17,732 nucleotides of DNA from REEB95 sp035934235 (GTDB lineage Bacteria; Pseudomonadota; Alphaproteobacteria; ATCC43930; CGMCC-115725): positions 1-17,732 of the forward strand of contig DASYYB010000011.1 in assembly GCA_035934235.1 (NCBI GenBank). Direction: 5' to 3'. The position numbers and the translations under genes were made by a program. The notes under the pieces were generated by a model, which did no database searches, was not told the origin of the DNA, and saw only the letters and a program-made list of their open reading frames with translations. Shown piece after piece: positions 1 to 7,694 of the stretch (positions within the stretch are counted from its first letter, which is position 1; each line of letters starts with the position of its first letter).

Positions 1-1138
1 CAGGCTCCGGCGCAAGCACCGGCACCGCGGCGGCCGGCTGTACCACATATGGCATAGCCACCGCCGGCGCCGCGACCGCCGCTGCCGCCGGTCGGATGGC
101 TTGGATCGCGGCATCGCGCGCTGCGCGCTCCTTCTGCACCACTTCGAGCGGCTTCGGATGCTCCATCTGGTCGGCGTCGATGCCGGTCGCCACCACCGAG
201 ATCCGCATCCGGCCCGCGAGCTTCTCGTCGAAAGTCGAGCCGAAGATGATGTTGGCGTCGGGATCGACTTCCTCGCGGATGCGGTTGGCGGCCTCGTCGA
301 CCTCGTAAAGGGTCATGTCAGGGCCGCCCGTGATGTTGATGAGGACGCCACGCGCGCCCTTCATCGACACATCTTCGAGCAGCGGGTTGGAGATTGCGGC
401 TTCGGCCGCGTCGATCGCGCGGCGGTCACCTTCGGCTTCGCCCGTGCCCATCATCGCCTTGCCCATCTCGCTCATCACCGCCCGGATGTCGGCGAAGTCG
501 AGATTGATCAGGCCCGGCATCACCATCAAGTCGGTCACGCCGCGCACGCCGGCGTGCAGCACGTCGTCCGCCATCTTGAACGCGTCGGCGAACGTGGTGC
601 GTTCGTTGGCGACCCGGAACAGGTTCTGGTTCGGGATGATGAGCAGCGTATCGACGTACTTGGTCATCTCCTCGATGCCCCGTTCCGCCGTCTTCATCCG
701 GTGCGTGCCCTCGAAGTGGAAGGGCTTGGTGACGACACCGACGGTGAGGATGCCGGCTTCGCGCGCCGCGCGGGCGATGACCGGCGCCGCGCCGGTGCCC
801 GTGCCGCCGCCCATGCCAGCGGTGATGAAGACCATGTTGGAGCCTTCGAGCGCCATCATGATCTCATCGAGCGCCTCTTCGGCGGCGATCTGGCCCACAT
901 CGGGCCGCGATCCGGCGCCGAGGCCGCGGGTGACCGTAATGCCGAGTTGGATACGACGTTCGGCCAGCGACTGCTTCATCGCCTGGGCGTCGGTGTTGCA
1001 CACGATGAACTCGCACCCAACGAGGTTCGAGCGGATCATGTTGTTGACCGCGTTGCCGCCGGCTCCGCCGACGCCGATCACGGTGAGCCGGGGCCGGAGC
1101 TCCAGCTCTTCAGTCGGTACCTTCAGGTTCAAAGTCAT
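1..1138 (-). CDS. ftsZ: Cell division GTPase FtsZ (partial, C-terminus beyond window)
   Basis: Tubulin-like GTPase that polymerises into the cytokinetic Z-ring at midcell and recruits the divisome. The frame opens at ATG 1138 and stays open to the window edge, giving 379 codons. The N-terminal nucleotide-binding region has IGVGGAGGNAV (21-31) and the signature GGGTGTG (110-116). The T7 synergy loop NLDFAD (212-217), which completes the GTPase site of the neighbouring subunit, is intact. The globular core ends near residue 320. An Ala/Pro/Val-rich linker follows (about 345-379), and the conserved C-terminal tail that binds FtsA lies outside the window. The start is supported by a strong Shine-Dalgarno GGAGGG four bases upstream. 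It is the last cluster gene visible and the only one with a sizeable gap (75 bases) before it. The truncation is caused only by the window edge. Identity is essentially certain from the motifs and from ftsA upstream. Confidence 0.98.
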   Translation of the reverse strand, partial: MTLNLKVPTEELELRPRLTVIGVGGAGGNAVNNMIRSNLVGCEFIVCNTDAQAMKQSLAERRIQLGITVTRGLGAGSRPDVGQIAAEEALDEIMMALEGSNMVFITAGMGGGTGTGAAPVIARAAREAGILTVGVVTKPFHFEGTHRMKTAERGIEEMTKYVDTLLIIPNQNLFRVANERTTFADAFKMADDVLHAGVRGVTDLMVMPGLINLDFADIRAVMSEMGKAMMGTGEAEGDRRAIDAAEAAISNPLLEDVSMKGARGVLINITGGPDMTLYEVDEAANRIREEVDPDANIIFGSTFDEKLAGRMRISVVATGIDADQMEHPKPLEVVQKERAARDAAIQAIRPAAAAVAAPAVAMPYVVQPAAAVPVLAPEP

Positions 1139-1150
1139 ACTTCCCTCCAA
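1139..1150 (-). promoter_or_regulatory. Strong ribosome binding site of ftsZ
   Basis: Read on the minus strand, the bases just before the ftsZ ATG are TTTGGAGGGAAGT. They contain GGAGGG, a near-perfect complement to the 16S rRNA 3' end, four bases from the start codon. It is one of the purine-richest sites among the starts in the cluster; most of the others are shorter GGAG, GAGG or GGGAG tracts lying inside the preceding gene. This fits the need for much more FtsZ than other cluster products, which is known for the family; the effect here is inferred. Confidence 0.75.
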
Positions 1151-1177
1151 AGCGTCGCCAGAAATGGGTCCCAGTCC

Positions 1178-1199
1178 ACCCGCCTGGCGAAGGGCGGGT
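1178..1199 (-). other. Stem-loop in the ftsA-ftsZ intergenic gap
   Basis: A perfect 7-bp inverted repeat, ACCCGCC (1178-1184) and GGCGGGT (1193-1199), with an 8-base loop. It lies in the 75-base gap between the ftsA stop (1214) and the ftsZ start (1138). No T-run follows it on the transcribed strand, so it does not look like an intrinsic terminator. It could be an mRNA processing or stability element that lets ftsZ message behave differently from the upstream transcript. That role is inference; only the pairing is seen. I see no clear -35/-10 pair in the gap. Confidence 0.5.
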
Positions 1200-1213
1200 T
1201 GCCGGTGGTCGGT

Positions 1214-2470
1214 TCAAAGGTTTTCACGTAGCCAGCCTCCGATTCGGCCAAAGAGGCCGCTTGGCTCTTCCGTGCGCATCCGGCCGCGTCGCTGCGGTTC
1301 GGCGTGCTCGGCGAGAGCGAAATGGATGAGTCCGACCGCGGTCGCGAAGGCCGGACCGGCGGTCGATTCCGCCAGCCCGTCGACGCGCATGGGGCGGCCG
1401 ATGCGGATTTGCTTGTCGAGGATCAGGCCGGCGAGCTCGCGCGTGCCGGGCAGCTGGCTGGCGCCGCCGGTCAGAACGATGCGGCGGCCGGCGATCTTGT
1501 CGAAGCCCGAGACCTCGAGCCGGTCGCGCACCAATTCGAAGGTCTCTTCGAGGCGCGGCGAGATGATGCCGACCAAGAGCGACTTGGGCACGTGGTTGGC
1601 GTGGTCTTCTTCCTCGCCGACTAACGGCACCGTGATCATCTCGCGTTCGTCGGCGGCCGAAGGAATGGCGCTGCCGTAGAGCGCCTTCATCCGTTCGGCG
1701 TGCGCGATCGGCGTCGTCAGGCCGCGCGCGATATCGTTGGTGACGTGGCTGCCGCCGACGGGGACGCTGTCGGCGAAGACCAGATTGCCGTCGAAGAACA
1801 CGCCGATCGTCGTCGTGCCGCCGCCCATGTCGATGACGGTGACACCGAGCTCGCTCTCGTCGTCGACGAGCGCGGCCAAGCCGGAGGCGTAGGGGCTCGC
1901 CACCACGGCGGCGATCTCGAGTCGGCAGCGGCCCAGGCAGTTGGCGACGTTGCGCACGGCCGCCGATTCGGCGGTGACGACGTGCATGTTGACCGCCAGC
2001 CTGTGCCCGTACATGCCGCGTGGATCGCGCACGGCCCTCCCACCGTCGATGGTGAAGCCAACCGGCACCGAATGGATCACCGTGCGCTCGGCCGGCTCCT
2101 TGACGCGGAAACCCTGCTCGAGCACGCGCCGCATGTTGGCGTCCGATACTTCGCGGCCGTTGAGGTTGATCTCGGTCTTGATCATCCGCGACGCCGCGAA
2201 GCCGCCCGAAAGGTTCACCACCACTTCGCTCAAATGCTCGCCGGACATCTGCTCGGCGGCATGCACCGTCGTGAGGATGGCTTGGCTCGCGGCTTCGATG
2301 TCGGTGATGATGCCGTTCTTGATTCCGCGCGCGATCTGGTGGCCGATGCCGACGATGTGCGGCGCCGCTTCTTCGCGGCGCGCGATGAAGCAGCACATCT
2401 TGGTCGTGCCGATGTCGAGCACCCCGATCACGCCGCCGCGCGCGCGGCCGTTGAGCTTCATGTTGCTCAT
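1214..2470 (-). CDS. ftsA: Cell division protein FtsA
   Basis: Actin-like ATPase that tethers FtsZ filaments to the inner membrane and helps recruit later divisome proteins. The 418 residues match the usual length of about 420. Visible actin-fold motifs are phosphate-1 VLDIGTTK (17-24), phosphate-2 DMGGGTTTIG (214-223) and the adenosine loop VLTGGASQLPG (332-342). The FtsA-specific 1C domain follows the first motif, with NLSGGF at 86-91. The C-terminus GLFGRIGGWLRENL (405-418) is the amphipathic membrane-targeting helix. The start at 2470 overlaps the ftsQ stop as ATGA and has AAGGA nine bases upstream. A second ATG at 2461 (codon 4) is possible but has no better site. ftsZ follows after 75 bases, the classic partner order. 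Confidence 0.97.
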   Translation of the reverse strand: MSNMKLNGRARGGVIGVLDIGTTKMCCFIARREEAAPHIVGIGHQIARGIKNGIITDIEAASQAILTTVHAAEQMSGEHLSEVVVNLSGGFAASRMIKTEINLNGREVSDANMRRVLEQGFRVKEPAERTVIHSVPVGFTIDGGRAVRDPRGMYGHRLAVNMHVVTAESAAVRNVANCLGRCRLEIAAVVASPYASGLAALVDDESELGVTVIDMGGGTTTIGVFFDGNLVFADSVPVGGSHVTNDIARGLTTPIAHAERMKALYGSAIPSAADEREMITVPLVGEEEDHANHVPKSLLVGIISPRLEETFELVRDRLEVSGFDKIAGRRIVLTGGASQLPGTRELAGLILDKQIRIGRPMRVDGLAESTAGPAFATAVGLIHFALAEHAEPQRRGRMRTEEPSGLFGRIGGWLRENL

Positions 2471-3330
2471 GAGCTCTTGTCCTTGCTGCCGCTGCGGACG
2501 GTCGACGCCTTGCCGGGTCCGGTCGGCGCCAGCCGCACGACCATCCGATCGGGCAAGCGCAGATCGATCGCCGCGATATTGCGTTCGAGAATCTGTTCCT
2601 GCGCTTCGAGTCCGGCGAGGCGGTGCCACGCGGCGGGTGCCGCCGCTTCCGGCAGCGCCACCTGCACGCCGGTGTCGAAGCGCAGCGTCCAGCGGCCCGA
2701 GCCGTAGAGCACCGCAGCATTGACGCGCCGCGCGAGCGCCGGTTCAGTCGCGAGCATGTCGATGAGCGTCGCCGCCTGGGCCGGCGCGTCGTCGCCGACA
2801 AGGACGATCCGCGGCCCGTACTGGGTCAGATTGTCGGTCGGGATCACCGTGCCATCGCGGTCGATCAGCGACAGCGTGCCGTTGCGCTGCCAGAAAGCGA
2901 ACGGCTCGCGCTCGGTCAGGCGAATGAACAGTGTGTCGGGCAGCTGGCGCTCGACGTCGGCGCGGCGGACCCACGGCAGCGCTTGGAGGCGCGCCTGGGC
3001 AGCGGCGAGGTCGATCTCCAGCATCGGCATGCCGCGCTGGACGCCGAGCGCCGCCAAGATCGACGCCGCGCTCTGGCGCTGGCGGCCGACCACGTCGACG
3101 CTTTCGAGCGCCAAGCCCTGCCGGCTGCCGACGGTCCATACGTGTCCCGTGATCGCGCGGCCGGTCCGCGCCAGGGCACCGTCGTGCCACAGCCAAAAGG
3201 CGCCACCGCTGCCAGCGACCAGCGTTGCCGCGCAGAGGCCCGCCGCCACGGCGACGGTCGGGAACGGCCGCCGGCGCTGGTGCGCCGCTTGCGGCGATTG
3301 TTCCGGAGCGCGGCGCATCAGAAATCGCAT
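2467..3330 (-). CDS. ftsQ: Cell division protein FtsQ
   Basis: Bitopic inner-membrane protein that links early and late divisome parts by binding FtsB/FtsL and controlling septal synthase activation. It has 287 residues, close to the family norm. There is a basic cytoplasmic N-terminus, one membrane segment at about 25-47 (VAVAAGLCAATLVAGSGGAF) and a periplasmic POTRA domain at about 72-142. The POTRA region carries the typical LPWVRRADVERQLPDTLFI stretch and ends near REPFAFWQ. A beta-rich FtsQ domain follows to about 270. Start 3330 overlaps the ddl stop by 13 bases and is preceded by GGTGGAG at good spacing. The alternative ATG at 3318, forming TGATG with the ddl stop, has no visible ribosome site. 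Sequence conservation of FtsQ is low, so the call leans on POTRA, topology and position between ddl and ftsA. Confidence 0.95.
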   Translation of the reverse strand: MRFLMRRAPEQSPQAAHQRRRPFPTVAVAAGLCAATLVAGSGGAFWLWHDGALARTGRAITGHVWTVGSRQGLALESVDVVGRQRQSAASILAALGVQRGMPMLEIDLAAAQARLQALPWVRRADVERQLPDTLFIRLTEREPFAFWQRNGTLSLIDRDGTVIPTDNLTQYGPRIVLVGDDAPAQAATLIDMLATEPALARRVNAAVLYGSGRWTLRFDTGVQVALPEAAAPAAWHRLAGLEAQEQILERNIAAIDLRLPDRMVVRLAPTGPGKASTVRSGSKDKSS

Positions 3331-4244
3331 GCCGCGTTCTCCACCATCCAGCGCACCAGCGCCGGAAACTCGATGCCGGCGTGCCGCGCGATATCGGGCA
3401 CCAGCGAGGTCGGCGTCATGCCTGGCTGGGTGTTGACTTCGAGCAGGACCAGCTTGCCGGGCTCGCCGGCGGTATCGTCGTAGCGCAGATCGGCGCGGCT
3501 GACGCCGCGGCAGCCCAGCGCCTTGTGCGCCGCGACGCCGATCGCGAGGGCCTCGTCGTAGGCGCGCCGATGGATCGGTGCCGGCATCAAATGCTCGGAG
3601 CCGCCTGGCGCATATTTGGCGGCGTAGTCGTAGAAGCCTTCGGCCGGACGGATCTCGAGGGCGCCAAGGGCGCGGTCGCCCATCACGGCGACGGTGATTT
3701 CGCGGCCTGCCACGTAGCGCTCGACCAGGGCGCGCTCGTACTGCCAGACCTTAGCTTCGGCGGCCCAGGAATTGTCGGCGCGCTGCACGATGCGCACACC
3801 CACGCTCGAGCCTTCGTTGATCGGCTTGACGACATAGGGCCGCGGCAGAACGTCGCCGGCGGCGATCTCGTCGCGCGTCGCGACGCGTCCTTCGGCCAGC
3901 GGCAGGCCGGCGGCTGCGAAGACGCTGCGCGCCGTCGGTTTGTCCATGGCGACGGCCGAGGCCAGCACGCCCGAGTGCGTATAGGGCACGCGCAGGAACT
4001 CAAGCACGCCCTGCACCGTGCCGTCCTCGCCGCCGCGGCCGTGCAAGGCGTTGAAAACCACGTCAGGCGCCGGGGTCAGCGCCCGCACCATTGCCGCCAG
4101 ATCGCGCGTCACGTCGATGCTGCGGACTTCGTAGCCGAGCGCGCTGAGCGCCTTGGCGCATTCGCGGCCGCTGACCAGCGAGACTTCGCGCTCGGCGGTC
4201 CAGCCGCCCATCAGCACCGCGACCGAGCGGATCGTGCGGCTCAT
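3318..4244 (-). CDS. ddl: D-alanine--D-alanine ligase (DdlB type)
   Basis: ATP-grasp ligase in the cytoplasm that joins two D-alanines, giving the dipeptide that MurF adds to the precursor. It has 308 residues, compared with 306 in E. coli DdlB. Motifs in order: GGWTAEREVSLVSG (13-26), which contains the catalytic-type Glu (E18); NALHGRGGEDGTVQG (65-79); the ATP-binding stretch PYVVKPINEGSSVGV (136-150), with the active-site Ser pair; FYDYAAKY (204-211), the loop tyrosine expected of D-Ala-D-Ala rather than D-Ala-D-Lac enzymes; and the metal-binding end LLEVNTQPGMTPTSL (267-281). Start 4244 overlaps the murB stop as ATGA and has GGAGG six bases upstream. Nothing suggests altered, vancomycin-resistant specificity. 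Confidence 0.97.
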   Translation of the reverse strand: MSRTIRSVAVLMGGWTAEREVSLVSGRECAKALSALGYEVRSIDVTRDLAAMVRALTPAPDVVFNALHGRGGEDGTVQGVLEFLRVPYTHSGVLASAVAMDKPTARSVFAAAGLPLAEGRVATRDEIAAGDVLPRPYVVKPINEGSSVGVRIVQRADNSWAAEAKVWQYERALVERYVAGREITVAVMGDRALGALEIRPAEGFYDYAAKYAPGGSEHLMPAPIHRRAYDEALAIGVAAHKALGCRGVSRADLRYDDTAGEPGKLVLLEVNTQPGMTPTSLVPDIARHAGIEFPALVRWMVENAACDF

Positions 4245-5182
4245 GCGGCACCTCCGCTCGTTGCCGGCACGCCGATGCGCTTGATTTCCCACTCCAGCCC
4301 GATGCCGGTTTTGTCGCGCACGCGGCGGCGGACCTCTTCGCCCAGCGCTTCGAGATCGGCGGCCGTCGCATGGCCAGTGTTGATCAGGAAATTGGTGTGC
4401 TTGTCCGACACGGCGGCACCACCGCGGGTCAGGCCGCGGCAACCGGCGCGGTCGATCAGCTCCCAGGCCTTGTGGCCGGGCGGATTGGCGAAGGTCGAGC
4501 CGCCGGTGCGCGCGCGGATCGGCTGCGTCGCCTCGCGCTGCGCCTGGATCGCGGCCATACGGGCACCAATGGCCGACGGATCGTCGCGCCGGCCTTTAAG
4601 CCGCGCGGTAACGAAGATCCAATCGGCCGGCACGCCGCAATGGCGATACGACAAATCCATTTCGCCGGGTTCCAGATCGTGCCGATGGCCGTCGCCGTCG
4701 AGAGCGGTCACCTCGCGCAGCGCGTCCTTGAATTCGCGGCCGTAGGCGCCGGCGTTCATCCGCAAGCCGCCGCCGACGGTGCCGGGAATGCCGGACAGGA
4801 ATTCGAGATCGGCGATGCCGGCGGTGCAGGCGGCAAGCGCGACGTTGAGATCGAGCGCGCCGGCGCCGGCGGTGATCTCGTCTTCGGTTGTCACGACATC
4901 GACGAAGCCCCGACCGAGGCGGATCACCACGCCCGGCACGCCGCCGTCGCGGATCAACAGGTTCGAGGCGACGCCTATGACGGTGATCGGCACGCCTTTC
5001 GGTTTGCCGGCGAGGAATGCGGCGAGGTCGTCGAGATCGGCCGGGCGGAACATCACTTCGGCGGCGCCGCCGACGCGGAACCAGGTCAGCTGCGCCAGCG
5101 GCGCATTCTCGGTCAGCCGGCCCCGGACGCGCGGCAGGCGTTCGATCAGGCGCGGCGTCGGTTCGCGGCGGAGGGCCATCAT
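4241..5182 (-). CDS. murB: UDP-N-acetylenolpyruvoylglucosamine reductase MurB
   Basis: FAD-dependent, NADPH-using cytoplasmic enzyme that reduces UDP-GlcNAc-enolpyruvate to UDP-MurNAc, the second committed precursor step. It has 313 residues, which fits the shorter type II MurB group rather than the 342-residue E. coli type I. FAD-domain motifs are TWFRVGGAAE (33-42), GVASNLLIRDGG (70-81) and GIPGTVGGGLRMNAGAYG (131-148). The C-terminal catalytic region has GSTFANP (228-234), with the proton-donor Ser at 229, and ends with the Glu-bearing GLEWEIKRIG (295-304). The sequence starts ATGATG. The first ATG (5182) overlaps the murC stop as ATGA and has AAGGA upstream; the second (5179) would differ by one residue. 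MurA is not in this window, as is usual. Confidence 0.97.
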   Translation of the reverse strand: MMALRREPTPRLIERLPRVRGRLTENAPLAQLTWFRVGGAAEVMFRPADLDDLAAFLAGKPKGVPITVIGVASNLLIRDGGVPGVVIRLGRGFVDVVTTEDEITAGAGALDLNVALAACTAGIADLEFLSGIPGTVGGGLRMNAGAYGREFKDALREVTALDGDGHRHDLEPGEMDLSYRHCGVPADWIFVTARLKGRRDDPSAIGARMAAIQAQREATQPIRARTGGSTFANPPGHKAWELIDRAGCRGLTRGGAAVSDKHTNFLINTGHATAADLEALGEEVRRRVRDKTGIGLEWEIKRIGVPATSGGAA

Positions 5183-6603
5183 TGGCGCTTCCTTTGCCGC
5201 GGCGTTGCCGCCAGCGCGTCGGGCAGGGCATGAGCCCACGACGTGATCGAGCCGGCGCCAAGGCAGACGACGAAATCGCCCGGCTTCGCCAGGTCGCGGA
5301 TCACCGCCGGCAAGGCTTCGGGTGATTCGAGCGCCAGCGCGTTGCGGTGGCCGTGCGCCTTGAGGCCCGCGACCAGCGCGTCGCGGTCGATGCCGGGGAT
5401 CGGCGCCTCGCCGGCCGGATAGATGTCGGCAACCAGCACGACGTCGGCGTCGTTGAAGCAGGTGCAGAATTCCTCGAACAGGTGCTTGACGCGCGTGTAG
5501 CGGTGCGGCTGCACCACAGCGATGACGCTGTGCTGCGTCGCGCCGCGCGCTGCCTTGAGCACCGCCGCGATTTCGACCGGGTGATGGCCGTAATCGTCGA
5601 TGATGGTGACGCCGTTCCATTCGCCGGTTTTGGTGAAACGGCGTTTCACGCCTTTGAAGTCGGCGAAGGCGTTGCGCACGACGTCGTCAGCCAGCTTCAG
5701 CTCGCTCGCCACGGCGACCGCGGCAAGCGCGTTCTGCACGTTGTGCCGTCCGAACATCGGCAGATGCAGGCGCGGGATGGTGCGGCTGGTGCCGTCGCGC
5801 CGATCGGTCACGATCGCGTCGAAATGCGCGCCGTCGGCGCCGAGGGCGACCGCATCGGCGCGCACGTCGGCCTGGGGGTTGAAGCCGTAGGTCACGACGC
5901 GGCGTTCGCTCAGCTTCGGGATCAGGCCCTGGACGACCGGATGGTCGATACACAGGACCGCGACGCCGTAGAACGGGATCGCTGCGACGAAACTCTCGAA
6001 GCCCTGATGCAGCGCCTCGACCGAGCCATAATGATCGAGATGCTCGGGATCGATGTTGGTGACGACGGCGACGGTCGACGGCAGCTTGACGAACGTGCCG
6101 TCGCTTTCGTCGGCTTCGACCACCATCCAGGCGCCGGTGCCGAGCCGCGCATTGGTGCCGTAGGCGTTGATGATACCGCCGTTGATCACGGTCGGATCGA
6201 GTCCGGCCGCTTCCAGCAATGCGCCGATCAGCGAGGTCGTCGTGGTCTTGCCGTGGGTGCCGGCGACGGCGATCGCCCATTTGAGACGCATCAGCTCGCC
6301 CAGCATCTCGGCGCGGCGCACCACCGGAATGAGCCGCGACCGCGCCTCGACCACCTCGGGGTTGTCCGCTTTCACCGCCGAGGACACGACCACGACCTTG
6401 GCGGCGCCGAGATTTTCGGCGCGATGGCCGATGGCGACGCGGATGCCGAGCTGGCGCAGCCGCTTGACGTTGGCGTTGTCGGTAAGATCGCTGCCCTGCA
6501 CCTCGTAGCCGAGATTCTTCAGGATCTCGGCAATGCCGCTCATGCCGATGCCGCCGATGCCGGTGAAATGGATGATGCCGATGTCGAGTGGCAGCGCTCT
6601 CAT
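5179..6603 (-). CDS. murC: UDP-N-acetylmuramate--L-alanine ligase MurC
   Basis: First of the four Mur amino acid ligases; it uses ATP to attach L-Ala to UDP-MurNAc in the cytoplasm. It has 474 residues against about 491 in E. coli. The N-terminal nucleotide-sugar domain shows HFTGIGGIGMSGIAEIL (12-28). The central ATPase domain has the P-loop GTHGKTTTT (115-123), the metal-binding EADESDG (163-169) and NIDPEHLDHYG (183-193). The C-terminal domain has DDYGHHP (336-342) and QPHRYTR (365-371), both MurC hallmarks. The extreme C-terminus is short and basic (RQRKRQ), with no known role. Start 6603 overlaps the murG stop as ATGA, with GGGAG seven bases upstream. Confidence 0.98.
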   Translation of the reverse strand: MRALPLDIGIIHFTGIGGIGMSGIAEILKNLGYEVQGSDLTDNANVKRLRQLGIRVAIGHRAENLGAAKVVVVSSAVKADNPEVVEARSRLIPVVRRAEMLGELMRLKWAIAVAGTHGKTTTTSLIGALLEAAGLDPTVINGGIINAYGTNARLGTGAWMVVEADESDGTFVKLPSTVAVVTNIDPEHLDHYGSVEALHQGFESFVAAIPFYGVAVLCIDHPVVQGLIPKLSERRVVTYGFNPQADVRADAVALGADGAHFDAIVTDRRDGTSRTIPRLHLPMFGRHNVQNALAAVAVASELKLADDVVRNAFADFKGVKRRFTKTGEWNGVTIIDDYGHHPVEIAAVLKAARGATQHSVIAVVQPHRYTRVKHLFEEFCTCFNDADVVLVADIYPAGEAPIPGIDRDALVAGLKAHGHRNALALESPEALPAVIRDLAKPGDFVVCLGAGSITSWAHALPDALAATPRQRKRQ

Positions 6604-7694
6604 CGCGCGGCTCCCGCCGTCTCGATCACCAGATCGGCGAGCCGGCGCGCCGCGTCGGGCCGGCCGTGGCGTTGCGCCGACGCCGCGGCGGCAGCCAGCA
6701 ACTCCGGCTGGGCGAACACGGTTTCGAGGCGCTGGGCCAGCGCCGGCGGTGTGAAGCTCTGCTCGCTCATCACCCAGGCAGCCCCGGCCGCGGCCAACGC
6801 TTCGGCATTGGCGGTCTGGTGGTCATCGGCGGCGTGGCGGTACGGCACGAGGATCGCCGGCCGGCCGATTACGCAGAGTTCGGCGACGCTCGAGGCGCCG
6901 GCGCGCGAGATCACCAGATGGGCGCGCGCCATGCGTGCCGGCACGTCGGCGAAGAAGGTGGCAATCTCGGCGCGAATGCCGCTGGCCTCGTAGGCGCGGC
7001 GCACGGCATTGGCGTCTTCCGGCCGCGCCTGTTGCGCCACCGCCAGACGCGCCTTGATGGAGGCCGGCAACAGCGCCAGTCCGGCCGGCACGACGGTGCT
7101 TAGGATGCGTGCGCCCTGGCTGCCGCCGATGATCAGCAGGTTGATCGGACCGGCGACAGGCGACGCATAGGGTTGGCCGCGTTCGGCGACGATCGCCGGC
7201 CGCACCGGATTGCCGGTTTCGATGATCCGCGCGCGTTCGGTCTGGGCCAGGCCGTCGACCTGCGCGAACGAGGTGGCGATGCGCTTCATCCGCGGCGTGA
7301 GCCAGCGGTTGGCGCGGCCGAGACGGGCGTTCTGCTCATGGATGACGGTCGGCAGGCCAAGACGCGCCGCCGCCATCATCGTCGGCACCGAAGGATAGCC
7401 GCCGAAGCCGACCGCTGCCGCGGGTGCCAAGCTGCGCAGGATGCGCCGCGCCGCCAGCAATCCGAGCGCGATCTCGCACACGGCGAGCACACGGCTGGCG
7501 ATGCCGGCGCCCGGACGGCCGGCGCGAATCCGGTGTAGCGCGACGCCGGGCAGCCGGTTGTCGAAGGCCTGGCCGCGCTTGTCGGTAACCAGCGCGACCG
7601 TGACGCCGCGTCCGACCAACTCGCCTGCCAGCGCCTCGGCCGGAAACATGTGGCCGCCGGTGCCGCCGGCGGCGAGCACGATGAGCGCGCTCAT
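6600..7694 (-). CDS. murG: UDP-GlcNAc:lipid I N-acetylglucosaminyltransferase MurG
   Basis: GT-B glycosyltransferase at the cytoplasmic face of the inner membrane. It adds GlcNAc to lipid I, making lipid II, the substrate of the adjacent ftsW product. It has 364 residues, close to the usual 355. Motifs are the N-terminal glycine loop AAGGTGGHMFPAEAL (8-22), HEQNA (119-123), the second glycine loop GGSQGA (190-195), ISRAGASSVAEL (252-263) for the UDP-GlcNAc site, and DDHQTANA (290-297). Start 7694 overlaps the ftsW stop as ATGA and has GGAG upstream. The frame is open further upstream inside ftsW, but that stretch is low-complexity and unlike MurG, so it is not included. Confidence 0.98.
   Translation of the reverse strand: MSALIVLAAGGTGGHMFPAEALAGELVGRGVTVALVTDKRGQAFDNRLPGVALHRIRAGRPGAGIASRVLAVCEIALGLLAARRILRSLAPAAAVGFGGYPSVPTMMAAARLGLPTVIHEQNARLGRANRWLTPRMKRIATSFAQVDGLAQTERARIIETGNPVRPAIVAERGQPYASPVAGPINLLIIGGSQGARILSTVVPAGLALLPASIKARLAVAQQARPEDANAVRRAYEASGIRAEIATFFADVPARMARAHLVISRAGASSVAELCVIGRPAILVPYRHAADDHQTANAEALAAAGAAWVMSEQSFTPPALAQRLETVFAQPELLAAAAASAQRHGRPDAARRLADLVIETAGAAR

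Noticed and set aside
1..1138. Truncated or broken ftsZ
   Set aside because: The frame has no stop and the GTPase core is complete; it is cut only by the window edge.
1178..1199. Intrinsic terminator between ftsA and ftsZ
   Set aside because: The stem is real but no T-run follows it on the transcribed strand, and ftsZ is normally co-transcribed with ftsA.
101..1679. Overlapping plus-strand open frames of 376 and 454 codons opposite ftsZ and ftsA
   Set aside because: Two different frames are open over the same stretch, neither with motifs, while FtsZ and FtsA carry all family signatures on the minus strand.
5347..6993. Plus-strand open frame of 548 codons antisense to murC and the end of murG
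   Set aside because: Low-complexity composition, no recognisable motif, and complete overlap with well-supported MurC and MurG; a shadow of high GC third positions.
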